Of a DNA stretch of 64,000 nucleotides, positions 21,980-37,854 are shown piece by piece. Position numbers and translations under genes: made by a program. Below the pieces are notes generated by a model. The model was not told the origin of the DNA and searched no databases. It was given only the letters and a program-made list of their open reading frames with translations. Source of the stretch: Apostichopus japonicus. Taxonomy: Eukaryota > Echinodermata > Holothuroidea > Aspidochirotida > Stichopodidae. Location of the stretch: NCBI RefSeq assembly GCF_037975245.1, contig NC_092573.1, positions 3,719,501 to 3,783,500 of the forward strand, read 5' to 3'. How positions within the stretch are numbered: the first letter of the stretch is position 1; the number at the start of each line of letters is the position of its first letter.

Positions 21980-21981
<2 letters not shown>
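21837..21981 (+). mobile_element. Penelope-like element pLTR, right copy (about 145 bp)
   Basis: It runs from CGCACAATCCCCGGTAATCC through GGAGCATAACCTGAAGCTAC and the ribozyme to CTAGTCTCATCTAGTATCAAC. It is the complement of the left copy (20641-20732 plus 21125-21177) and is not interrupted. It is followed immediately by (TA)n at 21980, so this retroelement end, like the SINE ends, touches a TA tract. Confidence 0.55.
21902..21947 (+). ncRNA. Hammerhead ribozyme motif (right copy)
   Basis: The sequence and fold are the same as in the left copy, on the plus strand: AGTTGT at 21902-21907 pairs with ACAACT at 21942-21947, the core CTGAAGA begins at 21908, and GAAAC and GAGTT are in the expected places. 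Predicted self-cleavage is after the T at 21941 (GAGT-T/ACAACT). Loop II is AATAAA, so the same bases also spell a polyadenylation hexamer. Confidence 0.62.
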
Positions 21982-22154
<173 letters not shown>

Positions 22155-24120
22155 ATGTAAATTGTAATACAGAGGTCACTGGGTCGAAGTCTGCCATTTT
22201 GTATTTTACAATTTCTACTCTAAAGCTGCGTTTATGCAAAACGATCAATCTGTTGAAACTTCCATGCTCCATTATTCCAGCAAAGAATATCACCCTTACT
22301 CTTGACAGTCTGGTAAATGATGAATAAGTAATTTGGTTTTTATCTTATAAATTAACTTTCTTTCCTTCAGAGACTAATATATGTAATTACTTCAAAAACG
22401 CCGGATAAACCTTTATTTTCCATTTCTTTGCCGGAAGATAACTTATATATAGGAATCTTTTCTCTATTTTTTTTTTGTCGACATGCGATGACAATACATA
22501 ATTAGCATATACACTCGCTTTGACTTTATTTCTTTTCTTTTTATTTCTTTCTTCTTAAGCATTTTCCTGATTCCTTTTAATTACAAAGCGTGACGTTTCG
22601 TCACCTAGCCGTCTACCGGTTATTGATCACCTAAGTGACCCGCGAATCTTCTCCTTCCCAATGGTTGTATCAAAAATTAATGAGAACATAGTCTTATTTC
22701 TCACATCCGAGGAAGCTTTCCGGCGGCGCGTCGGCCATCAGGAGCCAGAAAAGTGTGAAAATCAGAAGAAACGTTACCACAAAATAACTGGGAGGATTTT
22801 CGATAGATATGAAATGAAAGATAATTCTCTTCACGGGAAGCGATACAATCGATGAAACTTTATACGAACACAACCAAACAAAATCTAACTTCTCCGTTTT
22901 TTTTTTGCTGCTTTTTTGCTTTTCCGAGATTTTAGTAAATTTTTATTATCCCAGAAGATCCGTGCCGGGTTGAGATTTAGACGAAATGTTTTTCTACCAA
23001 AGTTGAAAGAAAAATGATCTCAGGTTTATAATAAATAACTCAGTAAGCTGAATCTCAAAACCGCAAAAAAAAAAAGATAGAAAAAAGATAAATTAAACAA
23101 TGCGTGGAGTTGTTGAATCGCCAAACACGAGAGTCGCGAGAGTATCTACAATTTGCCTTTTGAGTCATGAAATAAAAATAACATCACTTTTAGAATAGCG
23201 TTTTATGCTTGAGATTCTAGAAAGGAACATGTACCGTATAACGCCTCTATACACTACGACTTAGAGCCCTGCATATTACCCAATTCCAACTATCTTTATT
23301 AGAGAAGATTTTTAGTGTAGGCAATAAGGTATTGAATCCAAGTAAAGCGTAATACCGATACTGATTTATACGTGGGGTGGGGTGGGTCGTGGGATTATTC
23401 AGTGTTCCAACTTACAGCATGACTTTAGGCAGAATTTTATTCTTGATATTTTATAATCCCAGTCAGAAAGGAAAAGAAACCTGATCGGTAGTATTGTTTA
23501 TGTAGCAAATCCATTTAACAAGGTATCCACCCTTTAATCCGTTATAAATCTCTGGAATGCACCTTTAAGGCTTAATTGATGATGAAGTCGGCTCCTCTTT
23601 TGTTTGTATGCCTTAATGTTAATAATTATCCATTGTTTTATAAGTTCTAGTACTTAACTAAAGATGTTTCTTCTTACTTAAATAAACAAAGCACTATAGG
23701 TCTGTGTTACATCTGAACGAGGAACGGACATTATTGTCGTTGGGACTAACTATATCTAGTCCATTCCGATTAATCGATGACATTTGTACTTAAAGTCATC
23801 ATTATCCCAAATTAAGCTATGTTTGTGGAGAAACATGGAATTTATTCAGCAAATGCATATACTTTCCATACCATTGTTTCATACATATGCATAAAATGTT
23901 TCAAATGTATCGAGCAATTATGTTGCTATTGTTTATGATGCTTGTTCCAAGCTATGAAACTATCATTCACTTTCTAACAGAATCATTCATGTAACCATAT
24001 AGTACATTATTCCACATTATTGGTAGGCATTCTAGCCAACATAAGCTGACAAAAGTAGCATCAAAATTAATGACATTGTCCTCGATTCCTTAATTGGAAA
24101 CCTGTCTAGACCTAAATATA
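22155..24120. other. Non-coding spacer
   Basis: AT-rich, with A and T runs at about 22468-22476, 22898-22906 and 23065-23075. The frame at 22661-22855 (64 codons, highly charged) has no recognised motif. Confidence 0.4.
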
Positions 24121-24440
24121 GGTAGGAGCGCAATAGCCTTTGTTAAGGCGTATCGGCCAATTTGTCTTTGCCAAATGCGCTGGGTCGATCCTTACTATTC
24201 ATCACGCTATGAGCGATTCGTTTCGTGCATTGCGCCTGTGTGTGATTCGTTCCTCCTGTGATTGCGCCGGCATCTACTGTGAAGCGTATGTAGAAAGGGG
24301 AGGAAAATATAACAGCCGAACGTTGTATTTTTCTATTTTTATGTCGGGGGTCTCATTCGCTTCGGTGAGCAGACTCAGCAGAGACTAGGGGCGCACAGGA
24401 GCATTAATTGCTAGCGGCTCAGTGTGATCCAGCCAGGGGC
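24120..24440 (+). mobile_element. Possible degraded tRNA-type SINE
   Basis: GGAGCGCAATAGCCTTTGTT followed by AAGGCGTATCGGCC resembles a decayed tRNA 5' half with an A box. TGGGTCGATCC about 45 bases later resembles a B box (GGTTCGATCC with one base lost). Base composition is higher in G+C than the surroundings. The 3' limit is unclear and I see no target duplication, so this is a weak call. Confidence 0.3.
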
Positions 24441-24468
24441 GTTGATATATTAAAACAAGCGGCGGTAT

Positions 24469-24708
24469 TTAATACTTCGGGAAAAAACCCAGCACTTTCG
24501 CGTTCAACAGGAAATCGGTGTCTACGACCTCACAACTTGGCGCCTCGAAACAAACGACGTACCTATGTTCTGTGCCAGTAAGGAAGTAGCGCAATCCATC
24601 CATGCCTAAAGGACATGCATCTGTTATAAAAATGTTGTAGAACCTACGATGCACTCTATCCGTTGATGTTAGCTTTGAAGAGTGTCTTAAACGTCTGGTC
24701 TGATTCAT
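24469..24708 (-). CDS. Unrecognised open frame, possible exon
   Basis: A minus-strand frame of 79 codons in a local patch of higher G+C. It reads NIFITDACPLGMDGLRYFL, then VVCFEAPSCEVVDTDFLLNA and a TAA stop. The composition is protein-like rather than low-complexity. Acceptor-like TTTTTATAACAG and donor-like CATAG/GTACGT occur within it. I do not recognise any family, and the length is within what chance allows. Confidence 0.15.
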   Translation of the reverse strand: MNQTRRLRHSSKLTSTDRVHRRFYNIFITDACPLGMDGLRYFLTGTEHRYVVCFEAPSCEVVDTDFLLNAKVLGFFPKY

Positions 24709-25111
24709 ATTTCACAAGCTAACAATTTGTATTCAGTGCCTTTCTTAGGCTTGTTTATGTCTATAGCGAAATTTAGTTGTGTAGAAAACTCAACCAGTGG
24801 ATTGTATTCACTATTACGTCATGCTGGCTTAATACAAATATACAATTAACAGAGCCCCTGTCAGTCCCCAGCGGTACGAAAAGTGCTTTCTTTTCTTGTA
24901 GAATATGCAAGGAATTTCTTGACGTCACTCCTCATTAATATTTAATGAGGAAAAACTTATCATTTTCGGAAGTCAATTTCATGCTGGTGCTCTTCCAAGT
25001 ACAAGCCCTGTCACTGCAAAGACTACAAGCCCTGCCAGTGTCCCGTCAAATCCACCCTCGTGAAATTGTACATGTGGAGTGGAGTGGAGTGTGTGGAGTG
25101 GAGTGTTAGTG

Positions 25112-25285
25112 GAGTGTTAGCTCAGTGGTTAACGTCGGTGCCTTCCAATCATAAGGTCCTCGGTTCGAGTTACTCCAAGATTAATGTATGTCGTCCAGTT
25201 ACAGAGTTGTTGACAATTGACAATTTATAATCATGGACGTTAAATATTAATCTAAGAGACTGACTTCGGTCAGCTTGAGGCTTCT
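25112..25285 (+). mobile_element. tRNA-derived SINE (third family)
   Basis: A box GTTAGCTCAGTGGTTAACG and B box GGTTCGAGTTA are spaced as in a tRNA. An unrelated body follows, with the hairpin GACTGACTTCGGTCAGC at about 25258-25274, and the element ends in a pyrimidine-rich simple repeat. The anticodon arm is poor, which fits a SINE rather than a tRNA gene. Just upstream, GGAGTGGAGTG repeats (25074-25120) include partial copies of its first bases. Confidence 0.75.
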
Positions 25286-25393
25286 CCTCCTCCTCCTTTT
25301 GTCCTTCTATTTCTTCTTCTCCTCCTCCTTCTCCTCCTCTTCCTCTTCTTCTTTTTCTTCTTCTCCTTATTCTTCTTCGTCTTCTTCTTCTGT
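25280..25393 (+). repeat. Polypyrimidine (TTC/CTC)n tract
   Basis: About 110 bp, nearly all C and T on the plus strand, mainly CTCCTC, TTCTTC and TCTTCC units. It follows the third-family SINE and is probably its expanded tail. Confidence 0.9.
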
Positions 25394-27689
25394 TATAGAC
25401 ATGTTTGTTATTTTAGTTAACAATGGATGATCCGTACAGCTTATGTGATTTCATATGCATCTTTACATAATTGCTTTGCAGGAAATCGGCAAACATCTTC
25501 CACATAGATCTGTGCGACGTAACATACATATTGTAATAATAAAGACAGCGGGCTTAGAGCAATATATCTTTGAGGTTTCTAAGTCTAATAAATAATTCAC
25601 AGTAATAAAAGAAAAGAATTTAAAAAAAGTCGTCAATGAATGAGCAGTAGATTTCAGCGAGATAATATTAGAATAAAAGTACCATGTCATTCGGCGCCTT
25701 CGCTGAAAGAAGAAGGGTTTTAAAAAACCACAATAAAGGTTGTAATAATTTTGCAAATAATTATCTTGTAGTTGAAATAGTCATTATCGTTATTTTTCAG
25801 GAAGTGATTTTGTTCCTACCAATGAGTGAATTCATATAACCGATAAACTGAAGATACATTTTTCTCTCTTCATGATCTGGTTGCCAAAATGACGAAGTCC
25901 TTAAATTACGTTTCCTTCTGATATGCAATTGAAAAGCTAAAGTGACCAACACCTTCAACTTTTGAAATAAGACAATTCCTTACGAGTTAAGAGTTAAGCT
26001 TCAACCGGTGTCACAGCCTTGCCCGATCCTCTCGCATTGACGAGGCAGCGGTTATCACACACAAAACTTTTATCATAGGATCAAAACTTTTGAGCACACC
26101 TCCTTTTGTTCTTTTCTTTATCTTTTTCTGGCTGTTTTGGCTTCTTAATCATATCCAAACGTGATTGTTGATCCTAATGTAGTTTATATAAGTGCGTGGT
26201 CTAATTGCCATGAATGAAATAATTTAAACACTTTGAAAGATTAAAATGGAAATAATAGCAGGTTCATTTTATTGTTTGTGTATGACTCGTGGGTATGGTA
26301 TTGATGAGTGTAATCTGTATAAAATATGTATTGATGAAACGACCTTGTATTAATTATAGAAATGACGGTTATTTATTCCATAGCAGCTAATATTATATTA
26401 CTCGCCGTTTTCATTATGAAAACCCAAGATGAGTAAAACTATATATGCGACTGTTATAAGTAAAGATTAATAAGTAAAGATTAATATTCCCAATAATAAG
26501 TATAAACGTCCTCTTATATCTATCTGCAGTGCGCTGTATCTCTAAATTGCTGGTCATTTTCTCCACTTGTACAAGATAATGACGTTTACGCCCATCGCGA
26601 TATATTAGTTTTCTGCGATTTCAATAAGCAAGCTTTAATCATCAAACGTTTCTCTTTTGCATGATGGGTAATCAAAAATACTGTAAGTCAGTATATGTAT
26701 TCATCAAATTTTATTGTTGATAACAGTACTGAGCTACAAAAGAAGGGCGATATTATACAACCTATTTATTATTTTTTAATTAATTTTGTACGGAGGACAA
26801 GTGTGTGAGTGTATTGGTGATTCAAAAGTTCAATTACAGCAGCCTATTAATGTATGCACAAGTGAACAACACTGCCATTGCATTACCGTGCAGTTAATTA
26901 TGATCTAGTGAACAAGATTTTCATTATACAACAGTTACTTATGATCAAATGAACAATGTTCCCATTACATAACATTTTAATGAAACATTAGTGAATAAGA
27001 TTGACATGGCTTATCTATCTAAGAACAACTAAACAATGTTATGATTGCATAATTTGTCATTTTTTAACAAAAAGGTAAACAGTTTGTTACATCTTAAGAT
27101 CAAATAAATAAGTTTGCCATTACATAACCACTTACTTAACGTCGAGTGAATAATGTTGCTATAACATAGCCATTTATTTATGAACAATTACATAGACAAT
27201 GTTACTACTACATGAACAATTAGATAAGATCGAGTGAACGATGATGCCAAAATGAAATAACATGATAATAACATGTGGCCTTTTTATCTAGAAAGAAGTA
27301 CAAAGTTTTAGCCATTACACATCAGCAACAACTGTATAAAAAATTAACTATATAATACCCGTTGATAATCTTGCTATTGCGGGTCACCTTAGAATATTAT
27401 TTTTCTATATCTTTATTATTTGGACCCAATCTTCAACCAATCAAATTTCTTTTTTCGAAATATAGGTATACGGTAAAACATATAACTAGAGATACATGAA
27501 GTTTTCACTTTGATTCAGACAATACGGGAAAAAAATCTGCAAGTACTTGATCAGAATTTTCCATATGCCTCTGCTTAACAAAATGATGACGTGTTTAGTA
27601 AGTATAACACGTCACAATATGTTGTACTTGATAGCAATCGTTAGATTTTTGCCTTAGGTTTATCAAAGCTGACCATAAAATTATATACA

Positions 27690-27695
<6 letters not shown>
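25394..27695. other. Non-coding spacer
   Basis: AT-rich with no gene recognised. From 26860 to 27240 there are loosely similar phrases of the type GTGAACAATGTT...CATTACATAAC about every 50-70 bp, perhaps an old decayed tandem repeat. Confidence 0.4.

Positions 27696-27762
<67 letters not shown>
27696..27762. repeat. (TA)n microsatellite
   Basis: About 66 bp of uninterrupted TA. Confidence 0.95.
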
Positions 27763-27764
<2 letters not shown>

Positions 27765-30241
27765 CTACTGTATAGATACCATCAAAGTTTTCATTCTCAC
27801 AAAAACACAACTTATGGTAGATAATGCAGGACAGCTTATGGTTAATAACAAGTAACCGTCGCAAGTTGGTTTTCAGCATATTGTTAACTTTACGTTCAAC
27901 TGAACAAAACTAAACGAACACAAATTTAACGAAGCCTATAATGGGTTTCAGTTGGTAGTATGTCATATGTGGATGAAAAAGCTTATCTCAAAAGTCCATT
28001 TGATAATTCAGCCTTAAGGAGTATTCCATAAGCAGTTGTGCAATTCACAATATAGAAGACGGGAAATGATGTTGATTTTTCAAAATCGTGAACATAATAA
28101 AAAAAATAAATATGTCAGCTTTCTTGTATTTGTTATTAGTTATTTTTTATAGATATAGGTAACATTTATACAAAACAAAGCGAAGATCAGCGAGTTTGCT
28201 TACAAACAATCACATGGAATATAAGTGTGCATGTCAGGGACGTTGCTATGGTCTCTTGTAGGGGTTTAGAATCGTAATATTCCAACTAGAATAATAATTT
28301 TATAACTGGATGGATTCGTAAGGAGGGGTGTCGTACCGCAAGTTCGAAATTGTCAGCAGTATAACATTAGTGGGTTGCCAATTCGTTGTACCTTAAATAT
28401 GCTATACTGAATACGGCTTAGAAATAGACTAAGGTGCTAAATCGAACTCCAATTTGTCGCATTCAGTTTATGCAACTTTTATTAAGGTTGCACAAGGAGG
28501 TAGAAAAAAGATGTTGGTTAATTGTTAGTTCGAATTTCGTCTACACTTGTGTAATAATGTTAGCCTAAAATTAGAACTAGCCTATGTTGAATCACAAATG
28601 AGAATTATCCTCTCAAGAGTGCGATCAGCTTAAAACTATTCTAAGAGATGTTGCATAGATAACATTTTCCAACTGTCATGTTTTTGACCAGCGATTTCCC
28701 AACTATTGAACATTCAAGCCAATTATCGTGGGTGAGGCACCCCCCCCCCTCCCCATGTAGCTACGTCCTTGGTCCATGTGTACCTGGAGAGGCATTTGGC
28801 ATTTTGTTTTTCCCTTTGAGGCCATCACATCATCAGTTTTAAGTAGATCCCCCACTCTCTCTCTGTCAGTGATAGGGAAATACTATAGTTTAACATCTTT
28901 AGACTTTCATTCACTCTCAACCGTACAATTTTTTAATTAATGCAATGACGATGTGACTCATTCAGAGAATTGATCATGACATATACCCATTGGCAATGAA
29001 GCCATATATGCATAACCAACCATAAATGCGCCCTAAACAGATACTTATAAAGGCACATCAAACGAGTTGCCGGATAAATAACAAAGAATTGCATAGTACC
29101 TTCTTTTGTTTTATATAGTCATGAAACTAAGGGGGTTGTTTTCCCCCAATCTACCCTCACAGTTTTGCCAAATTAGCCACGTCGATTTGAGTCCGTAATG
29201 TTTTTGATAGCACTTCCCGTTTCGATAATCACCATGGCACCTTCGCTAGACCCAAAGGTCCATAGGCAATTGTCCAAAGATTTCAGCTAGTCATTTTTCA
29301 AGTGCACGTGTGAGCACTAACAGACAGGAAACACTTTCCTCTGGGGCTACCCACCGTTTAAGAACCTTCAAGTGTTGGGTAACAACCCTTAGTGGGGCTC
29401 CCACTATTGTTCCAAGTTCAATCCAACGTCGCAGCTTTTTTCTGTACACAAATTGCTTTTAAGACCTTTCCATTTCTGTAAAGGTGATTTATTAAATTCT
29501 GCTAGACAAATAGGTATCAATAATTTGAATGAATATATATCCAAAAGATACGACAAACAATATTAATTGCTTTTTGCTGAATAATGTTCTTGCTTAGGTT
29601 TTTTATTCGGTTTTAACACCTCCCTTATACTGTTTCTTATTTTTTCTGAGGATGTTGAATTTGTGAAAGAGTGTGGTTTTTGTTGTCTTTTGCATTCCAT
29701 ATATCTATAAGTTAAGGCAGAACTAATCATCATGCTACTTACTGTGTCTATATTGAATCTTTATTCTATTATATCTCTTCATTTTTTATTCATTTATTTT
29801 ATTATACTTTGTTCTGATGATGTTTGTTATATGAAAGAGCTTTACTTCATCTTCAGGTTCATGTAAAATAAACTAGGAATCCTTAAAAAATTCACCTTCA
29901 GCTCTACGTTCATGAAAAGAACAAATGTTAGGTCCATACACATTTGCTATGGTTAGTTTTCAGGGAAAAACACAAAATAGGTCTGCAAAACTTATGTATA
30001 CTTGTGTATTCTCGGATATACTTCGAAACTCGGTTCCTCATGCTCCAAACTGATGGCGAAACTTATTGGTACAAAGTGTATGATTTAAGGAACATGTTCT
30101 TTCAGCAGTTCAAATGTCCAAAATGTTAGGTTTGAAATAATAGTTAATTAAATATATAAACACCATGAAAATGCCAACAATTATAAAAACTTACCTGAGC
30201 ATACTTTTTATTTATACTGCTAATAAGTGCAACAAGTTCTG
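27763..30241. other. Non-coding spacer
   Basis: AT-rich, with a poly-C run at about 28740-28750. No gene or mobile element recognised. Confidence 0.4.
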
Positions 30242-31696
<1,455 letters not shown>

Positions 31697-34600
31697 TTTG
31701 TTTGTTCTTTATTCCTTATTGTTTACATTATTTATAGCTAAACCATTATATCTGTCGTCCATTTTATGCACCTTCTATGCATGAAATATCACTGCAACAT
31801 TCCATATTATTTTCTTTACGTACAAACTACTCGACCCTGTTTCAGATTGCTGTTTTTCTTTTCATTTCGTGTCTTTAATATCTACTAAAACTGTCATTTC
31901 TCTCAGTTAGAATAATTTTACTTTAACAAGGATTCATATGGTGAATATTCATTAAGTGCACATTATTCCATATAATAAACTCTTGTAAAAATTGATTGAG
32001 ATTTGCCTTTTTCAGTTTTAATTCCCAAAGATTGATTTATTAACAATTACGATTGGACATCAATCGTGTTTTAAGATCTTTTGTAACAAGTTTTACTTCT
32101 CAATATGTGTCACTTTCCGTTACTTTGATATATTCCATCTATAAAGATAACGTGTTCTACATAACAAATACCTTACAATGAGTATTTGATTGATTGAAAC
32201 GTACATTCGTATGTGTAGAGATGGCATATATAAGACAAGGAAACACTTATTTACGTTCTATTGCTCAGCTGTATGAAAAACAAACGAAAAATAGATTTGT
32301 TACATATACGCAGATTGATATCGTGGTACACTACTACGAACTACTACGTAGATGTTAAGCTGCCGGTTAATTGTTAAGAACAGACTCATTCGTGTTATGA
32401 ATATAATGTTAAGCATTTTGGTATTACTTTACTTTATTTAAATTTCCAATTAGCAGAACCAGTTGTCTTTGTAGATACATATTATTTTCAGTTACAACTG
32501 CGTCGCTCATTACAGTATGATTATATTTTAAGGGTGTTAACCATCCATGTATATATGCTATTGTTCTATGTAATGTCGTTATCTATTGTCTAGTATTAAT
32601 CTTTTGTCTTTTCTCTTATGGCAATCGTTGTAAGTCTTTTGTGTGATAGTCCTAATCCAATACCCTTTAATATTCCACTGGTGTCTCTTATTCAATCCCA
32701 TTGTTCTACGTTGTCAATACATTTCCCCCCACACTTTCTGTTAACAACGCAAAACCGAAGTTAGCAATATTCTGGTAATAATATTCAACTCGTTCTCTGG
32801 TATGTTGTACGTACAGGAGCAAATACAAAAACCTACTCACGGAGGCGTTGTTCAGACTTTATGTTTGCCAAAATATTTCCATTACATTTTGGGGGAAAAC
32901 GACACACGGTGATGACTTTTTCGATTTATTTTGATTGCCACAATTGCTTGGTTAGGTTGATAACCATCTCATACATTCAACAAGTCAAATCATTTCTGTT
33001 TTGTTTTTTGTTTTTTTGGCTTGCAGTAATAAACATATTCATGACCAGGCGTGTGTCTACTAATATCACACACAGTGTTACAGTTACTATACTTGTATTA
33101 TTGCTTATTACTCCTAATGTGTATAGTCAGCCTCAGGTTTGGACAAGCTGGCGAATCGCCACAAGTGTATCTTATAAACCCATTCACACTGTATCCATAG
33201 CTAAATAGTATTTTGTGAAAATTCATGAACACGGTGTACTGTAAATGATATATAGGGCCTAATATGAATATGGAGGCCTACCTCTCTAGTACTCTTCTCT
33301 CTGTATAGATTAGATTTACGAGAAATCATTGAAAGATTTACACTTTCTACATAGCCTCCCACTTATAACGCATTTTAACATTCAGAGGTAAATTTTGTTT
33401 ATAGGTAGTTGCCCTTCAGATGCTGAATTCTTGAATTCTCGCGAAATGGCCTACTTTTGAAAATTATTCATTTCTCCGAACCCATGAGGACCATTTTGGA
33501 ACAGTTTGCATGTATTTAATGAAACTGTTATAGTACTTGAAGTTTTGTTTGTTCGTGATGTAAAGGTATTTGTGCAGTAAGTAATTGATTGATGAGGGAA
33601 AATGCATATACGAAACATTCTCCAATGTTGTGTCAACCGTTCCAACGACCGAACAATTGATGGTCGCAGTCTGTATCACTTGAGTTGAAGAAAAAGCGGT
33701 AAAGTTCGATAGACAATAATCAATATTTTACGTTTATTTTATGAACGCACCATATTTATTACTGTTACTTATAGAAACATTACTTTTGCTACAACAGTAC
33801 CATCAGATGCGTTAACCTTTTTTTGCCGAAGTTTTAAGGACTAATATGACAAGCAATATAACACTGAAATTATTGTGAATTTCAGTTTGATTAGCAATGC
33901 CACTCATGATAGTTTTAAGTGTTTTTGAGATAATAACATATGTCATCGTTTTGAGACAGATACATATATGATGCTAAGCCTGGGTGCTGTAAGCTGCTAT
34001 ATTATAGTCATTTTGTTATTTATCAGGTTACTCATTGTACCTCACATTCTACTTGAGCAGTTATATACATATGTTCACAAAATATTTTATTTGTGATTAA
34101 AGTTGACTGATGCCAAATACAGGACGGTAGCCTGTGGGGACAAGGGGGAGGGGCAGGGTTCAGCTGTCCCCGTGAGAGTTCCACTTCATATATGAATGAA
34201 GGCCCACCCTAATGCGAATGCCTGGACAGTTAGTTTTAGCGAAATGTTCAAATCATTTCTCCTGCTTTCATTAGTTAGTAGTGTGCAACCTCAATATTAT
34301 AGCCACTTATTTTAGGAAGGGAGTTCAAAAAGAACACACATCACTTGCCCTATAGTAGTCTTCACGAGTGCACTCATTGCATTCATCGGGATGAAACAAG
34401 TGGTTTCACATTTACAACATATTTAACCGTTTTCAAGGAATTTATAGGTCCACAAAATGATATGACTAATTTTGCTGACATGGGACAGTATTTATCTGTA
34501 CATATATGTTAGATACTGATCGACCATATTTTGTTTGTTACCAAGACATTTCAACAATTTCAAATCTTAAAGGAGGTCAGTTTGGTCAAAGAAGTGGATA

Positions 34601-36058
34601 GATGTTATGCAGCTTTTGTCGGTCAATTTTTTGAGAGCTTTGTCTTTTCAGTATAATTTTTTTCTCTTCTTCTGAAATCAAACCATTAAATATATGTATG
34701 CAACTTCCCTTTACAAAAATAATATTTAGTAATATATTCACACAACGAAGCTTGATTAATGAATTGGACACTGACAAAGCAATTTGCAAAGAACTTTATT
34801 TGATACTAACCTCTCATATACTATCAACTTTTGAGTCTAATCAATCTAATATTATTGTCAGATAAACAATTTACATGATAGCGCTAGAAAGTATTTTGAT
34901 TTTTATTCTTTTTACAAAAGTATCAAATATAAACATGAAAAAGTCATGTCAAAATAGATTGCACATTATTCAACTTATTACAGTTCAACAAGTTGTACTG
35001 TAAAATGTTCATTGATAGGCTTTTGTATTTTGACCGATTATTCCCGTGGTATACAGCTACGTACTGTGCGCTGCTTAGCTACAAGTGGCCTCCATTTTTG
35101 GTCACCTCTCAATCAAGAAACCACGTTATCATGTTGTACATATTTACATCATTTTCCTTAAATTGTATCTTCTACAGGTAACGTGACATACTCTTGTTCA
35201 ATAATAAAAGAAAAGCGAATTAGTAACACATGATTTTACTGAATACAAATCCAAGCTTAGCTATATGTAAACTACTACAATGCTATCTTACATACTGTTA
35301 AAGTTAATTGCCTAAAGTAAATGAAAGAAATTAACAAATCCATTGACAGTTGAAAAGAAATTGTCACAAATAAATGATGATGTCATAGTGACCTAACAGC
35401 GTTACACCCAATCATGCACTCGTCCATGGGCAGTAATTATCATCACTCATTCATTGTTCCATAAAAAAAAATCAAACTATTTATAAAATAATATCACTTT
35501 GATGAAAACGTAAATTGCCAATTCATTCTAAAATTCACTAAAGATTTTCCATTACAATTCTCTATTCGATGTAGAATATTTCATGCAATTTAATGTCGCC
35601 AAACATGTAGGCTATATTGAAGAATATTCAAGACTCATGTTTTCCTCTGACATGCACTAAGCTTCTAGACTCGATTGCTTTCTTGCTAATTAGCCAAAAC
35701 ATTTATTATTCTCTAATGAGCAAAGTTCTTTGTTTTAGTTTTGGGAACTACTTCATCCGATTACGTTTATTAGCCTGGGAAAAAGGTACCGTGACGGAAA
35801 TGGCTGTTGTTTCTTTGAAAAATTCGAATGTAACCTAGTCATGCTTCGTGCAACCAATTCTCAATTTTATATGGATAATTACTGATTATAACGATAACTT
35901 ACGGAAAACACGAGAACATTTATGATCTGAAGAGTTACCGTTATAATTGGTTTGAAATTTATATCATCTTCTTACCACTTTCAGCAACAAACTCTACCGA
36001 AGTGCTTTCATCATTATGTATAATTTAAGTAGAGAAACCTTCCAACGGCAGTTCACAA
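31697..36058. other. Non-coding spacer
   Basis: AT-rich and almost free of long repeats. The longest open frame (32861-33208, 115 codons, very hydrophobic) shows no motif I recognise. Two smaller frames at 33451-33679 overlap one another and are not convincing. Confidence 0.4.
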
Positions 36059-37136
36059 CATATATATATATATATAGTTGTTGGATTCATTATGCACACA
36101 TAAATATTGACATAAATAATGACAACTTGCTGTTGTATTTAAGTAGTCTACACGTCATTGAGTTCATGTAGAATAATATGCATAACATTTACTCTACAGA
36201 AGCCACATAGAAGTAGTGTACGATATTTGCCAGTTTGATGCTATCTGTATACATTTCATCTTAGGCTGTAAGTTTCTATCATGGTGCGATACCACTAGAG
36301 ACAACGCGCTCATTTCTCCAGCCACAGAGAAAACTTATCATAGATCTCGATCAACGGGGCCAATCTTGGTAAAGCGTCAAGTGGTGAGAAATTCACACGT
36401 TATCCTTCCCTTTTGTTTAATTAAGTGTGCGTTTTTGCGTTGGTCTCAGCTCATCTTCCCTTCTCAAAGTGTCAACTGTTGTCTTTGACTGGTTGTCTCC
36501 GTCCATTGACTCTTGTATCATTCTTCACGGATCAATTTTTCATGGATGATTCTCGCCTTGTCTGCCTTTATCTTTGGTAACCTAGCTTTATGATGTGTTA
36601 ACGGCACTCATACAGCTAGATAACCAAAGAACATGACAGTGGCACAGACAAATCGCGCTTAGAACAGAGTCTTCAGAACGCAGGAAAGGAGAACGTCAGT
36701 GTCACATCTTCATCCATGGGCTGACCATCGGTAAAAATCATAAATACCTATACTTTTCATAATTCAATCAATAACATTTAGTACAGTGAACGTTTCAGTG
36801 TAGGAAACCTTTGATGTTTGAACGCAAAGACAGTCACAGTGTGAATACAAAAACAGACAGGTTTATATTGCGCAATTGAACATATTTGTATGTACGACTA
36901 ACGCTTTTCAACTGTTATAACATTTGAAAAATTAAATAATTCATTTTCTATTTTCATAATATTTTATTCAAATGTAACACACCATAGCAAACACAGATAT
37001 TTAAAAAGTAAAGTAATTAATTGTAACTGTGCCTGACAAAGGTCTGGATGTTATCAACTTGTTGCGTGTACACAAAGTAGATAGAAATATATAGCCTACA
37101 ATTCTATAGACAGTGTTATACAATACATTTTGATTT
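36059..37136. other. Non-coding spacer
   Basis: It begins with a small (TA)n at 36059-36076. The frame at 36216-36488 has no recognised domain. Confidence 0.4.
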
Positions 37137-37142
37137 ATATAT

Positions 37143-37173
<31 letters not shown>
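37137..37173. repeat. (TA)n microsatellite
   Basis: Two TA runs separated by AAATA, followed by AATAAATAAATAAG. Confidence 0.9.
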
Positions 37174-37854
37174 AATAAATAAGACATGAAGAATATGACA
37201 CAGGAAACGGCACCGTTTGCAAAGCTGCATCGAAACAGTGTGTCATGTACTCTTCATCGATATGACTCATTCTAATAAAATCAAATATAGAAAGAAACTT
37301 ACAACGAATAATGATTCCAGTAATAGTACTAATTACTATACGCCTGCATATCACTTTACGTGGCAGATACTTTGGCAGCCAACATCCAAGCCCAACCAAT
37401 GATTGTAACGTACTCAATGTGTTAGACTGGAATAATATACTAGTTATTAATAAATACTTTAAAACATATTCCTCACAATCGTAAGTATGACTTTTATGAC
37501 AACAAATGCACTGCGCATACGTAACATTTTATTTTGTGAGACGAGAGACATGTTGGATGAAATTTTAGGTACCACTTTGATCATTATTAAGATCAATTAT
37601 GTTATCAGAATATTCGATAATACTTAAATACAGATGCCAACGTGTTTAGAATTGAAACAATATTCAGGGCTAAGGTTAGAAAATACGATAAGGTTAGTCA
37701 TGTTGAGAGGGAAGAGAAATTTATTTAAATTGTTGAAGAGAGAAAATGGAAATACCAACAGCAATTGTCCATTTATAATTACCTTTCAACTAAGGAGAGA
37801 ATGGGGGGTTCAAATTTGTAAACTTTATGGTTGAATTAACATACTGCAATACAA

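Noticed and set aside
32861-33208. 115-codon hydrophobic frame that could be a membrane protein
   Set aside because: Hydrophobic residues follow from T-rich DNA. There are no family motifs, no clear splice context and no coding-like codon use.
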